A stretch of 64,000 bases of DNA, from positions 124,001 to 188,000 of the forward strand of contig NZ_OZ034788.1 in NCBI RefSeq assembly GCF_964028515.1, in the 5' to 3' direction. This document shows, piece after piece, positions 28,708-37,797 of the stretch; the stretch's first letter is position 1; every line of letters begins with the position of its first letter. This stretch comes from Wolbachia endosymbiont (group B) of Hofmannophila pseudospretella. Lineage in GTDB: Bacteria > Pseudomonadota > Alphaproteobacteria > Rickettsiales > Anaplasmataceae. Made by a program: the position numbers and the translations under genes. The notes below the pieces were generated by a model, which made no database searches, was not told the DNA's origin, and saw only the letters and a program-made list of their open reading frames with translations.

Positions 28708-29756
28708 GAGTAAAAATAGATTTCTTTAGCGATTCAAACACTGACCCTTCAGCTAAAATGAGGGAAGCGATGGCTAAAGCAAAAGTTGGAAACGAAGCTG
28801 CATGTGAAGATCCAACTGTGAACGAATTAGTGGCAACCGCATGTAAAATATTAGGTAAACCTGCAGGAATCTTTTTGATTTCAGGAACGATGTCCAATGT
28901 AATTGCTTATAAAGTACACATTCAAAGACCTGGTGATTACTTGCTGCTTGATGAAACTTCACATCCACTCATAGTACAATCTGGCTTGATCGCAGCCCAG
29001 GTACATGCTACTCCTTTGCCCATCAAAGGTACAAGAGGAATATTTACTGGAGAACAAATTGTTGAGTTTATTACTCGTCCTAGTTTAAGAAATATTCCGA
29101 GAGTTGGGCTTGTTTCTATCGAACAAACGACAAATTTTGGTGGTGGAGCTGTGTGGCCTTTAGAATATATTCAAGAGATCTCAAGTCTCTGCAAAGAGAA
29201 TGACGTATTCACTCATTTAGATGGAGCAAGACTGTTCAACGCTTGTGCTCATACTAAAATATCTCCAAAGGAGTATGCAAGTTATTTTGATTCGGTATTC
29301 ATTGATTTTAGTAAAGGATTAGGTGCTCCAATGGGTGCAATATTGCTTGGAAGTGAAGATTTTATTGAAAAAGCTTGGTACTATAAGTTTCAAATTGGCG
29401 GAGGTATGCACCAAGCTGGCATTATTTCAGCTGCATGTTTATATGCTCTACGTAATAATGTAAATTCTTTAGAAGAAGATCATAAAAAAATGCAGCACCT
29501 TATAGAAGGCCTAGACTCCATAGATCAAGTTATAATTGATATCGACCTGTATAAAACTAATATAGCGTATTTTTCATTACGTACTAATTGTATATCTACT
29601 CAAGAATTAATAAACGTACTAATGACAAATTATGGAATTAGAATGGCTAACATCAAAGGTAAAATCAGAGCTATAACACATAGAGATATAAGCTATGAAG
29701 ATATTAATACTACTGTATCTGCTATAAGAAAGATACTAAGTAATTTTCTGCACTAA
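28704..29756 (+). CDS. PLP-dependent threonine aldolase/beta-eliminating lyase, paralog 2
   Basis: This 350-residue relative of the preceding gene shows FFSDSNTDPSAKMREAMA at the N-terminus, GIFLISGTMSNVIAYK, HLDGARLFNACAH and the lysine motif FIDFSKGLGAPMGA. The paralogs differ throughout, so this is an old duplication, possibly forming a hetero-oligomer or acting on successive substrates. It is translationally coupled to paralog 1 through a 4-nt overlap. The MFS gene follows after about 70 nt. Confidence 0.87.
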   Translation: MRVKIDFFSDSNTDPSAKMREAMAKAKVGNEAACEDPTVNELVATACKILGKPAGIFLISGTMSNVIAYKVHIQRPGDYLLLDETSHPLIVQSGLIAAQVHATPLPIKGTRGIFTGEQIVEFITRPSLRNIPRVGLVSIEQTTNFGGGAVWPLEYIQEISSLCKENDVFTHLDGARLFNACAHTKISPKEYASYFDSVFIDFSKGLGAPMGAILLGSEDFIEKAWYYKFQIGGGMHQAGIISAACLYALRNNVNSLEEDHKKMQHLIEGLDSIDQVIIDIDLYKTNIAYFSLRTNCISTQELINVLMTNYGIRMANIKGKIRAITHRDISYEDINTTVSAIRKILSNFLH

Positions 29757-29826
29757 TTGTTTGCAAACTTCTTGTCAAACAATATTATACCAATATAGTA
29801 TTATGCTAGCATCTGCATAGAGCTAT

Positions 29827-31029
29827 TTGGGAATAGGTGTGAACTTTGTCTTCTTTCAATATTTACTATTCTTCTGTGGATATATGCTGCTTTATTTATC
29901 AAGACAAAGTATACCAATTGCTCTACCACTGTTAATAGATACTGACCATGTAAAATTAAGCTATTTTTTTGCCTGCTTTTCTTTTTTTTATGGAGTATCA
30001 AAATTTGTTAATGGAATAATCATGGACTCCAAAAATAATCCATTATTTATGTTTGGGCTATGCAATATTGCAACTGGATTATTAACCATTGGTATAACTT
30101 TATCATATAATAATCTAACTTTATTACTGTTAACATTAATATTATTAGCTTGGACACAAGGGTTAGGTTGGCCAGCTATTACCAAGTTTATGGTTACAAA
30201 CTCTAGCATCTTTTCAATTGCATCATCATGGGGAGTTATGAGCGCATCTCAGCAACTTGGTTCTTGTATTACTTTAATTGTATTACCAAGTATAATTAAA
30301 ATATATAATGCAAAAAGTGCATTTTTGTACTCTGGTTTCTTATGCTTACTTTTTGGAATTTATATAATATTAAAGGCATATTACAAAGAAAGTGCCAACT
30401 TTACTACCTATTATAAGGTGCAGAAATCTCAAATAGGTATCAAGGTAACAAGTTCCATATGGTTTCTATGTTGTGCTACTTTTTGTGCTTATATTATAAA
30501 AATGGGAATCTTCTTTTGGTTTCCTATAATTTTAAAGAATAAATTACAAATTTCTCTTGTACAATCCTCACTAATAACAGGCGTATATGATTTAGGTGGA
30601 ATCCTTGGAACTTTAATAACAGGAAGAATTAGTGATATGTACTTCTTTCAAAATAGAAGCTTGCTGGCATCACTTTATATGTTGGGTATAGCACTCACTT
30701 TTATTGCAATGAACTTTGGTCAAAACATAATTCTTATGAACCTTGGTGCAATCTTATCAGGATTCTTTATATTTGGAGTGCAAGTACTGACAGGTGTTAT
30801 AGCTGTAGAAATTGCTCCACAAAATAATGTATGTGCAATTGTAAGCTTAACAGGATTATTTGGGTATATTGCAAGTTCAATATTTTCATGCGTGCTCTTA
30901 GGAGTACTTGTTAAGCACTGTGGTAACAGTATTATGTTTTCATTTTTTTCCATTTGCTCTGTTGTTGCACTCGTTTGCTTTTCCATACTATCAAGCAAAG
31001 ATCTAAAAAAACTAAGTAAAGCGGTGTAA
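29827..31029 (+). CDS. MFS transporter (glycerol-3-phosphate transporter-like)
   Basis: This 400-residue membrane protein has about twelve hydrophobic segments. Family features include MLLYLSRQSIPIALPLL at the N-terminus, ACFSFFYGVSKFVNGIIMD after helix two, WTQGLGWPAITKFMV and GVYDLGGILGTLITGRISD. These are typical of the organophosphate:phosphate antiporter branch (GlpT/UhpT). It would move a sugar phosphate or related anion across the inner membrane. The open frame starts with TTG, with a nearby GTG at 29839 as an alternative; no strong ribosome site separates them. It converges on the UDP-glucose dehydrogenase gene with a 17-nt gap. Confidence 0.83.
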   Translation: MGIGVNFVFFQYLLFFCGYMLLYLSRQSIPIALPLLIDTDHVKLSYFFACFSFFYGVSKFVNGIIMDSKNNPLFMFGLCNIATGLLTIGITLSYNNLTLLLLTLILLAWTQGLGWPAITKFMVTNSSIFSIASSWGVMSASQQLGSCITLIVLPSIIKIYNAKSAFLYSGFLCLLFGIYIILKAYYKESANFTTYYKVQKSQIGIKVTSSIWFLCCATFCAYIIKMGIFFWFPIILKNKLQISLVQSSLITGVYDLGGILGTLITGRISDMYFFQNRSLLASLYMLGIALTFIAMNFGQNIILMNLGAILSGFFIFGVQVLTGVIAVEIAPQNNVCAIVSLTGLFGYIASSIFSCVLLGVLVKHCGNSIMFSFFSICSVVALVCFSILSSKDLKKLSKAV

Positions 31030-31046
31030 AAAAAATTTCTCAACAG

Positions 31047-32354
31047 TTAAACTTTGTAGATAGATTTTTTACCCAAGGAATAAACATGGTAACCATATCT
31101 TAGTAATAGCTCGCTATCTAATAAATTACGGAAATCAAAAACATTAGGTGCAGCCATAATACTCTTTAAACTTGCAAAATCTTGATTTTTAAATTCTTTC
31201 CACTCCGTTAACAATAACAAGGCTTCCGCGTCCCTTGCAGCCCCTATAGCATTGTCCGCGTATTCTATATCCTTTAGAACTTGCCTAGCATTATCCATCC
31301 CCATTGGGTCATATGCAGTAATTTTAGCCTTGTTATTCACTAACAATTGTGCAATATCTATAGCTGGGCTATTTCTTACATCATCAGTACCAGACTTAAA
31401 AGTTAGCCCCCATATTGCTATTTTTTTATTTTGGACTCCATTTAATACATATTCTACCTTTTTAGCAATGTTTGTTATATGATTATAGTTAGATTCCTTA
31501 ACTGAATTTAAAATTTGTAGCTTGACATTGTGATCTTCAGCAAGCCTTATTAAAGCTGACAAATCTTTAGGAAAACATGATCCTCCAAATCCTGGACCAG
31601 CTTTGAGAAATTCCTTACCTATTCTATGGTCCATTCCCATACTGTTAGCTAAAAGGTCAATGTCTGCTCCTAATAGCTCACATAAACCTGCCATCTCATT
31701 GATAAAAGCAACCTTTGTTGCTAGAAAAGCATTAGAAGCATATTTAATCATTTCAGCAGTAACTGTATCAGTGACTATTAACGGAATATTCTTATCTATA
31801 AATGATCTATATATAACTTCTAGTTTTGCTCTAGCTAGCTTAGTTTTTACTCCTATTATTATCCTATCTGGGTATAAAAAATCTGATACTGCAGAGCCTT
31901 GCTTGAGAAACTCTGGATTAACCCCCAAATCAAAGTTATAGCCCTTATTAGATAAATAATTATATATATTTTCTGCAGTACCAGGAGGAACAGTTGACTT
32001 TATCACTATTAAGCAATCTTGATTAACTCTCTCAGAAACTTCACTTACTGCATTATATACATTCTGTAAATTTGCATTTCCTAGGGAGTCTGATGGAGTA
32101 TCTACAGTTACAAACACTACTTCTGTGTTGGGATTTATTTGAGAATACGAATCGAAGAATCTTATCCTTTGTAACTTTATATTATTCTCTAAATAGTCTG
32201 CTAATCCAGGCTCATATATAGGAATTTTTCCTAATTTCAATAACTCAATCTTCTTAGTATTTATGTCAATGCAATCAACGTTATGACCCTGCTCTGATAA
32301 CATTGCACAAGATACTAAACCTACATACCCTATTCCTATAATGGTTATATACAT
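31047..32354 (-). CDS. ugd: UDP-glucose/UDP-sugar 6-dehydrogenase
   Basis: This 435-residue protein is full length for the family. It has an N-terminal NAD-binding loop (IIGIGYVGLVSCAML), DTPSD, the STVPPGT segment, VNPEFLKQGSAV and the catalytic cysteine in GPGFGGSCFPKDL. IWGLTFKSGTDDVRNSPA lies in the C-terminal UDP-binding domain. It oxidises UDP-glucose or a related sugar to the uronate, an extracellular-glycan precursor. It is on the minus strand with the EamA gene, 64 nt downstream of it. Wolbachia has few exopolysaccharide genes, so this enzyme points to sugar acid synthesis for the cluster product. Confidence 0.93.
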   Translation of the reverse strand: MYITIIGIGYVGLVSCAMLSEQGHNVDCIDINTKKIELLKLGKIPIYEPGLADYLENNIKLQRIRFFDSYSQINPNTEVVFVTVDTPSDSLGNANLQNVYNAVSEVSERVNQDCLIVIKSTVPPGTAENIYNYLSNKGYNFDLGVNPEFLKQGSAVSDFLYPDRIIIGVKTKLARAKLEVIYRSFIDKNIPLIVTDTVTAEMIKYASNAFLATKVAFINEMAGLCELLGADIDLLANSMGMDHRIGKEFLKAGPGFGGSCFPKDLSALIRLAEDHNVKLQILNSVKESNYNHITNIAKKVEYVLNGVQNKKIAIWGLTFKSGTDDVRNSPAIDIAQLLVNNKAKITAYDPMGMDNARQVLKDIEYADNAIGAARDAEALLLLTEWKEFKNQDFASLKSIMAAPNVFDFRNLLDSELLLRYGYHVYSLGKKSIYKV

Positions 32355-32418
32355 CTTGTCATCACCTTAAAAATATCCTAATGTAGCTCAACTGCTTAAA
32401 CATTTAAAAAGAACATCA

Positions 32419-33333
32419 TTAACAATTAGAGTCATAAATTTTTACTCTAGCGTTGCATACATTATTTTTCTTAATTACTTTACTTTCTGAATAAACTATA
32501 AACAAAGTCGATGGTATTAATATTAAAATACCATACAAAGCACTTTTATCAGGCAACTCATTAAACATAACATATGTTACTATTGCAGAAATTATTAGCT
32601 CTATGTATCTATATGGTGCAAGTGCAGTAGCATCTGCAAGAGTAAAAGCTTTTAATGTGAAGAACAGAATTAGATTTGAATTAATTCCCAAAATCAGTAG
32701 TAATACTAATTCTAACAAGGAAGGCAAATGCCAATAAAACAGCAAAGGCACAGTGGAAAAAATAGTTGTTGTTAGAGCTGAATAAAATAACATACTTATT
32801 ACGGACTCTTTTATTGCGAGTTTCTTATTAAGTATGTCTAATATAGCAAAGATTAATGTAGATACAATAAAAATAAGAATTTTAGGATTAAAGTCTTCAC
32901 TATAAGCTTTGGTAGTAATAGCAATACCAACAAAGCCAATAACAGTTACTGACCATCTTTGCCAAATTATATTTTCATTTAGTAAAGGGATTGCAAGAAG
33001 TATAACAAATAATGGTATAGAAAAACTTATAATTGTTGCAGTTACTATGGGAAAAATAGCTAACCCATAGGTCCACAAGGTTATTCCAACAAATAACAAT
33101 ACTCCTCTAGTTATCTGAATAGATATTTGACTTGTTTTAAAAGCTTCTCTTCCATAGTAAAGCATAAAAGGTACAAGGGTAATAGTGCTAAATAAAAAGC
33201 GGAAAAAGATTACTTCAAAACTTTGGAGATGTAAACTTAGATATTTTGATATAGTATCATTAGCTACACTACTAAGTAAACTGAGTATAAACCAGGTAAC
33301 TCCAAGCAAATAAGCTCTTAATCTGTGATCCAT
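32419..33333 (-). CDS. EamA/DMT-family transporter
   Basis: This 304-residue membrane protein has about ten hydrophobic helices in two repeated halves of five. That is the drug/metabolite transporter architecture, with SSVANDTISKYLSLHLQSFE near the N-terminus and LADATALAPYRYIELIIS in the second half. It would carry a small metabolite or nucleotide sugar across the inner membrane. It is the last of the eleven cluster genes and lies upstream of the UDP-sugar dehydrogenase on the same strand. Substrate is not predictable from sequence. Confidence 0.88.
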   Translation of the reverse strand: MDHRLRAYLLGVTWFILSLLSSVANDTISKYLSLHLQSFEVIFFRFLFSTITLVPFMLYYGREAFKTSQISIQITRGVLLFVGITLWTYGLAIFPIVTATIISFSIPLFVILLAIPLLNENIIWQRWSVTVIGFVGIAITTKAYSEDFNPKILIFIVSTLIFAILDILNKKLAIKESVISMLFYSALTTTIFSTVPLLFYWHLPSLLELVLLLILGINSNLILFFTLKAFTLADATALAPYRYIELIISAIVTYVMFNELPDKSALYGILILIPSTLFIVYSESKVIKKNNVCNARVKIYDSNC

Positions 33334-33816
33334 AAAACTCCCAATTTAATATTTTATGAGATAACTTTACTATAAAAAAGATCAATACTAGACAAGTTTT
33401 CCTCTATCTACTGTTTAACCATATTCATAAATATTTAGTAGAAATGATTTGAGAAGTATTATATAAAGTGCAGCTTTATTGTATAATTTTAATAAACAGA
33501 AATGCTAACTGATTTTTTTGTAATATATGATAATACTTGCGAATACTATCACATTATCAGGAAAAGTAATCGGGAGTACTGACGGCTGTGGCAATTTTAC
33601 CAACTAGCTTCTCTGCTAGCATTAGCAATATGTGTTTTCAGTGTTAGCTGTGAAGACGTTAAAGAAAGTTATCAAACAAGCAAATTAGCAGCAAAACTTT
33701 ACGAAAATGCTTCAGTTGAGTCAGCTAAACAAATTTTCAGAATAGATGTATTAAATACGTAACCATCTTTACTTATATCTTAATATAATGTTTCTCAGTA
33801 CCGTCTTTAACACAAT
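33334..33816. other. Intergenic stretch with a lipoprotein-like gene remnant
   Basis: A plus-strand frame at about 33580-33763 reads LASLLALAICVFSVSCEDVK and continues to a stop after IFRIDVLNT. It resembles a short secreted or lipoprotein tail with a hydrophobic stretch before a Cys. No start codon with a ribosome site is present and an in-frame stop lies just upstream, so it is probably a fragment. The rest shows nothing. Confidence 0.35.
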
Positions 33817-34728
33817 TCAATTTTCACACTCATCAGCAGTTAGGCCACTTGCTCGCACAATAATATCAATTGCAACACCTGCCTTTGCTAGATTTTTCGC
33901 AACCCTGATTTTCTCTGCTTTTTTAACTTTTTCCTTGCCGCTTTTCATATCTTCAGATAGAGATTTGACTAACGCATCTAATGATTCCGGTTCTCTGTAC
34001 TCGTTTATTAAACTCAATAGCTTTTTACTTTCTCTCGTTTCAGGTAGCAAGACTTTAATATTTACTGATAATGCTCCTGCTATTTCATATAATTTATCAA
34101 ATAGTATGGTAGTATAACCTCTTTCATATTCATGTATTTCCTTGAGTGTTACGCCAACTTTATCCGCTAAATCTTTTTGAGTATACCTTCTTATTAACCT
34201 CCATTCTCTTATTCTTTGCCCTATTCTGTAATATATAGAATCAGTGCAGATTTCTCTCTCTGTATTATCATACTCGTAAATAGATAAGCCGGTTGCCTGG
34301 GAAATTATGTCAACTGAAACTCCTTCTTTCACTAGATTTTTTGCTATTTCCAACCTTGCCTCTTCTTGATTAATTTTTTCGCTAATATGAACAAACCTGA
34401 CTAATGAAGGTACTATTTTGCCTAACTTTTGATTCTCATATATTTTCGTTAGATAGAGTATTTCCTCGTCTTCATAGCTGTCTTCCCTTACTATTACTGG
34501 TTCGGGTAATAAATCTATAGCATTAACTGACAATACTCTTGCTATTACATATAGTACTTCAATTGGAATAGGAATATACCCATTTTCATAGCTGTTTACT
34601 TCTTGGTATGTTAAACCTATTTCACTTGCCAATTCTACTTGAGTATGCCCTCGCATTAACCTGCTATCTTCTATTTTTTGTCCTATTTTGTAGCTTATAG
34701 AACTAATATCGCTTACAGAAACAAACAT
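33817..34728 (-). CDS. Double-HTH (XRE) transcriptional regulator A
   Basis: This protein of about 303 residues is built as two similar halves. Each has a Cro/C1-type helix-turn-helix (MRGHTQVELASEIGLTYQEV in the first, YTQKDLADKVGVTLKEI in the second). Each is followed by a helical linker and a short module of the form AKNLVKEGVSVDIISQATGLS. The frame extends to a TTG at 34770, but the ATG at 34728 has an AAGG about 6 nt upstream and gives the same length as its paralogs. It is the last of three paralogous regulators here. Such two-headed regulators are typical of phage WO; targets are unknown. Confidence 0.85.
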   Translation of the reverse strand: MFVSVSDISSISYKIGQKIEDSRLMRGHTQVELASEIGLTYQEVNSYENGYIPIPIEVLYVIARVLSVNAIDLLPEPVIVREDSYEDEEILYLTKIYENQKLGKIVPSLVRFVHISEKINQEEARLEIAKNLVKEGVSVDIISQATGLSIYEYDNTEREICTDSIYYRIGQRIREWRLIRRYTQKDLADKVGVTLKEIHEYERGYTTILFDKLYEIAGALSVNIKVLLPETRESKKLLSLINEYREPESLDALVKSLSEDMKSGKEKVKKAEKIRVAKNLAKAGVAIDIIVRASGLTADECEN

Positions 34729-34753
34729 ATATACCTTACTTAGAAATAAATTT

Positions 34754-35662
34754 TCATGCAATTTGATCAACGGATAAACCGATTATTTGCAAAATAATAT
34801 CAATAGAAATTCCCCCTTTTACTAAATCCTTTGCAACTTTAATCCTTTCTATCTCTCTCACTTTCTCCTCACAAATCCGTATCCCTTCAAACAAAGACTT
34901 TATTAGTGCATGCCGTAGTTCTTGGCTCTCAATTTCTTTGTATTCTTTAATCAAATCAGGTAGCTCATTTTTCACTTTACTCCCTTCCTCTATTAGTAGA
35001 TCCGTAATATTAATCGATAATGCTTCTGCCATTTCATATAATTTATCAAGTGGAACAGCAGTCCTTCCTTGCTCATAGTTGCTTATTTCGTCACGTGTTG
35101 TACTCATTTTTTCTACTAAATCTTTTTGAGTATACTCTCTCACTAGCCTCCATTCTTTTATCTTCTTTCCTATTTGGCAGTAAATAGAACCTCCTTTTTC
35201 TTCAACGCATTCATCAGCAGAGAGGCCAATTGTTTTTGCAACAATATCAACAGAAACTCCTGCTTTAACCAAACCTTTTGCAATCTTTATTTTCTCTGCT
35301 TTTTTACTACTTTTTTCACTAACTTGGACAAAATTGGTTAGTAAACAAAACATCTTACGTAACTCCTGGTCATTAATCTTTTTATATTCTCTTACTAGAT
35401 TTAAGATTTCTTCTCCCTCATCTTCAAGACAGCTTTTTGATATAGGAATTAGATCCGTAATACTGATTGATAGTGCCTCAGTTATAGCATATAACCTTTC
35501 AATTGAAATTCTACGATTCCCTTTTTCATATTGAAGTATTACCCAGTACTTTACACCAAGTTTCTCTGCTAAATCTTTCTGAGTATACCCTCTCTCTAAC
35601 CTCCAACTTTTTAATTTTTCTCCCACTTTATAATCTAGACTTTTTTCCACAAAAAGAACCAT
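34754..35662 (-). CDS. Double-HTH (XRE) transcriptional regulator B
   Basis: This 302-residue paralog of regulators A and C has helix-turn-helix cores at YTQKDLAEKLGVKYWVILQY and YTQKDLVEKMSTTRDEISNY. Each is followed by a short module (AKGLVKAGVSVDIVAKTIG and AKDLVKGGISIDIILQIIG). It starts at an ATG, and its stop is 25 nt before the start of regulator A, so the two are probably co-transcribed. Likely a DNA-binding repressor or activator of prophage genes. Confidence 0.87.
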   Translation of the reverse strand: MVLFVEKSLDYKVGEKLKSWRLERGYTQKDLAEKLGVKYWVILQYEKGNRRISIERLYAITEALSISITDLIPISKSCLEDEGEEILNLVREYKKINDQELRKMFCLLTNFVQVSEKSSKKAEKIKIAKGLVKAGVSVDIVAKTIGLSADECVEEKGGSIYCQIGKKIKEWRLVREYTQKDLVEKMSTTRDEISNYEQGRTAVPLDKLYEMAEALSINITDLLIEEGSKVKNELPDLIKEYKEIESQELRHALIKSLFEGIRICEEKVREIERIKVAKDLVKGGISIDIILQIIGLSVDQIA

Positions 35663-35737
35663 ACATATAATATTTTATACTATAGCTCAAAGGCTCCAGA
35701 TATAATAGCCAGACTCTGGAACCTTTAAATTGATGAA

Positions 35738-36871
35738 TTAAAGTGCCCTACAAGTTTCTTTACTATTTTCACGTACTTTGTCTGCCCATGAAAACAATTT
35801 TTCACTTACTTCCTTCTGCTTTTCACTCCATATGCCGCACCTAGTGAAATTACCTCTTTCTACCACTTTCTTAAGTTTCACTCCCCCAAAAAGGCAATTT
35901 TTTCCAATTTCTTCTCCTCTTTTTTGTAATTCAGCCCACATTTCCTTATCCGCTACTTTTACTTGTACCTGACTGCAGTTTTTTACGTCCTGGTACAATA
36001 CAATATTTAGCTTACCAAGGCTTGTAGGCAATTCTAACACAACGGAGCTACCATCTGATACATCAACGTAATTTCTTGCACCTCCTTCCTCCCTTCTGAT
36101 CTCAACTGCATTATTACCCATTTTTAAAATGTTACTCCCTAACTCTCTCAGTATTTTGGCTACCTCTACCTTGCTATTCCCAGAAAACTCTATGTACGAT
36201 GTTGTATTATCTATCTCAACATCTATTAATTCTCCTTCTTGCACAGCACTTTCGCCAGCTTTCTCTAGTTCTTCTAGTCTCTCATCTATCTGTGGCTGAA
36301 CTTCTGGTTGTAGCTCATTATAGATTTCACCTATCAGTTTATTCTGTAGTAGAGTATCATGAAACTCTGCACCACTTAGCATTAGCTTACGCATTATCTT
36401 TTTTCGATCACTTTTTTCTAATCTGTGAAAGTGTGTGCCCAATATCATGTATTCTGCGAAGCTCCACTCCCCATCATTACATGCATTTACTCTTGCTCCA
36501 GAGGCTAATACTTGCTCTATAACTTTATGCAATGCATTTACGTTTTTTGTCTCTACTACAGCACTCTTAAACCAGCTCAACTTTTCACTTTCGCTTGCAC
36601 TTGGTTTTATTTTTTGCAAATTTGAAGCAAATGGATTTAAATCTTCTGCTTGATCATTTAAAGGTTTTGTGCCATAAACATAGTCAAGGCTTTTCCCGTA
36701 GTTGATTTTGTTTTCGCGAATGTTTCTGCTAGGGGAGGCCTCCCGGTTTATCTCCTTCTGGTTATTAATTTTACTCACAAATTTAGACTGCTTTATATCA
36801 ACGCCTTCAAGAGCACCAAATATTTTCTTGTGATTAACATTAGTCTTTTTATTCCGATCTTTACTAGTCAT
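35738..36871 (-). CDS. Uncharacterised prophage protein
   Basis: I do not recognise the family. The 377-residue protein has a basic, polar N-terminus (residues ~1-60). A helical middle resembles a degenerate ankyrin pair (VLASGARVNACNDGEWSFAEY and IMRKLMLSGAEFHD). A mixed beta-rich C-terminal half follows, with a hydrophobic strand SVVLELPTSLGKLNIVLYQD and the charged ending SWADKVRENSKETCRAL. It has an ATG start and lies between regulator B and RadC on the same strand. Host-directed function is possible because of the ankyrin-like part but is not shown. Confidence 0.65.
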   Translation of the reverse strand: MTSKDRNKKTNVNHKKIFGALEGVDIKQSKFVSKINNQKEINREASPSRNIRENKINYGKSLDYVYGTKPLNDQAEDLNPFASNLQKIKPSASESEKLSWFKSAVVETKNVNALHKVIEQVLASGARVNACNDGEWSFAEYMILGTHFHRLEKSDRKKIMRKLMLSGAEFHDTLLQNKLIGEIYNELQPEVQPQIDERLEELEKAGESAVQEGELIDVEIDNTTSYIEFSGNSKVEVAKILRELGSNILKMGNNAVEIRREEGGARNYVDVSDGSSVVLELPTSLGKLNIVLYQDVKNCSQVQVKVADKEMWAELQKRGEEIGKNCLFGGVKLKKVVERGNFTRCGIWSEKQKEVSEKLFSWADKVRENSKETCRAL

Positions 36872-36971
36872 ATAAACCTCATATTAAAAATACTTTTTAA
36901 GCGTACAATAAACTTTATACATCTTACTACTCATTATAAATTATAATGAGTAGATTTGCAAATACTTTCTA

Positions 36972-37628
36972 CTATAACAATCCATTTTCTCGAAAGCTGA
37001 AATAGCCTCCACTTGTGATGATAATATGGTCAAACAATTTTACGCTTACAGTACTACATGCTGCTGCTAAGCTCTTCGTTACTGCTTGATCTTCTTCTGA
37101 TGGCTCTAAGCTCCCTCCAGGATGGTTATGTGACATTATTATTGATGTTGCATTTTTCATTAATGCCTTTCTTGTAATTTCCTTTATGTATACTGGTGCT
37201 TTTTCCATTTCACCAATATAGGATTCTTCTCCAATTAGTTGACGCCTTTTATTCAAGTACAGTATTTTTACACATTCCCTTTCTGAGTGGCCTATACTTA
37301 CGTTTAAGTACTCTACTATCCCTTGTAAGTCCATGATTGGCTCACTCTTAAGCTTTTCTTTCAGTACCCTTTCTAGTGTTTCCTTAACACACATAATCAT
37401 TGCTACTGCAGAATCAGTTACTCCTTCTATAACTTTCAGGTCATCCATTTCTCTACCTAAAATCCTTCCTACTCCTGTATAAGTATTCACCAAATTTTTA
37501 GCAATTTCTTGAGCCTGTGGGCTTTCATGTACTGCACTTAGAAACGTTTCCATTATTTCACGATCAAGTAGTGCTTTGCCTTTGCTTTCTAATATTCTGA
37601 ATTCGATTTCTTCTTTACTTTTATTCAT
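36972..37628 (-). CDS. radC: RadC-family JAB/MPN protein
   Basis: This 218-residue protein carries the RadC MPN+ metal motif SHNHPGGSLEPSEEDQAVT near residue 166, with the upstream Glu in the beta-strand region of the family. The N-terminal helix-hairpin-helix part is reduced. RadC proteins are common in mobile elements and prophages; despite the name, a direct repair role is doubtful. It sits among the phage regulators on the minus strand with an ATG start. Confidence 0.9.
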   Translation of the reverse strand: MNKSKEEIEFRILESKGKALLDREIMETFLSAVHESPQAQEIAKNLVNTYTGVGRILGREMDDLKVIEGVTDSAVAMIMCVKETLERVLKEKLKSEPIMDLQGIVEYLNVSIGHSERECVKILYLNKRRQLIGEESYIGEMEKAPVYIKEITRKALMKNATSIIMSHNHPGGSLEPSEEDQAVTKSLAAACSTVSVKLFDHIIITSGGYFSFRENGLL

Positions 37629-37797
37629 ATAATTTACCTTTCACTAACAACAAACTTTTTTTAGATATTTACTGCTGTTTTTTATCAGCATTGGCATAAA
37701 GCCATAGCTTTCGAGTGAAGTCAAATCAATTTCTCAATCTTTTTTACTTATTTTTTCATCTAAGAGTAAAGATATTAATATATACTGATTTTTTATT

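Noticed and set aside
33580..33763. Short lipoprotein-like frame
   Set aside because: No usable start and an upstream in-frame stop; kept only as a remnant within the intergenic entry.
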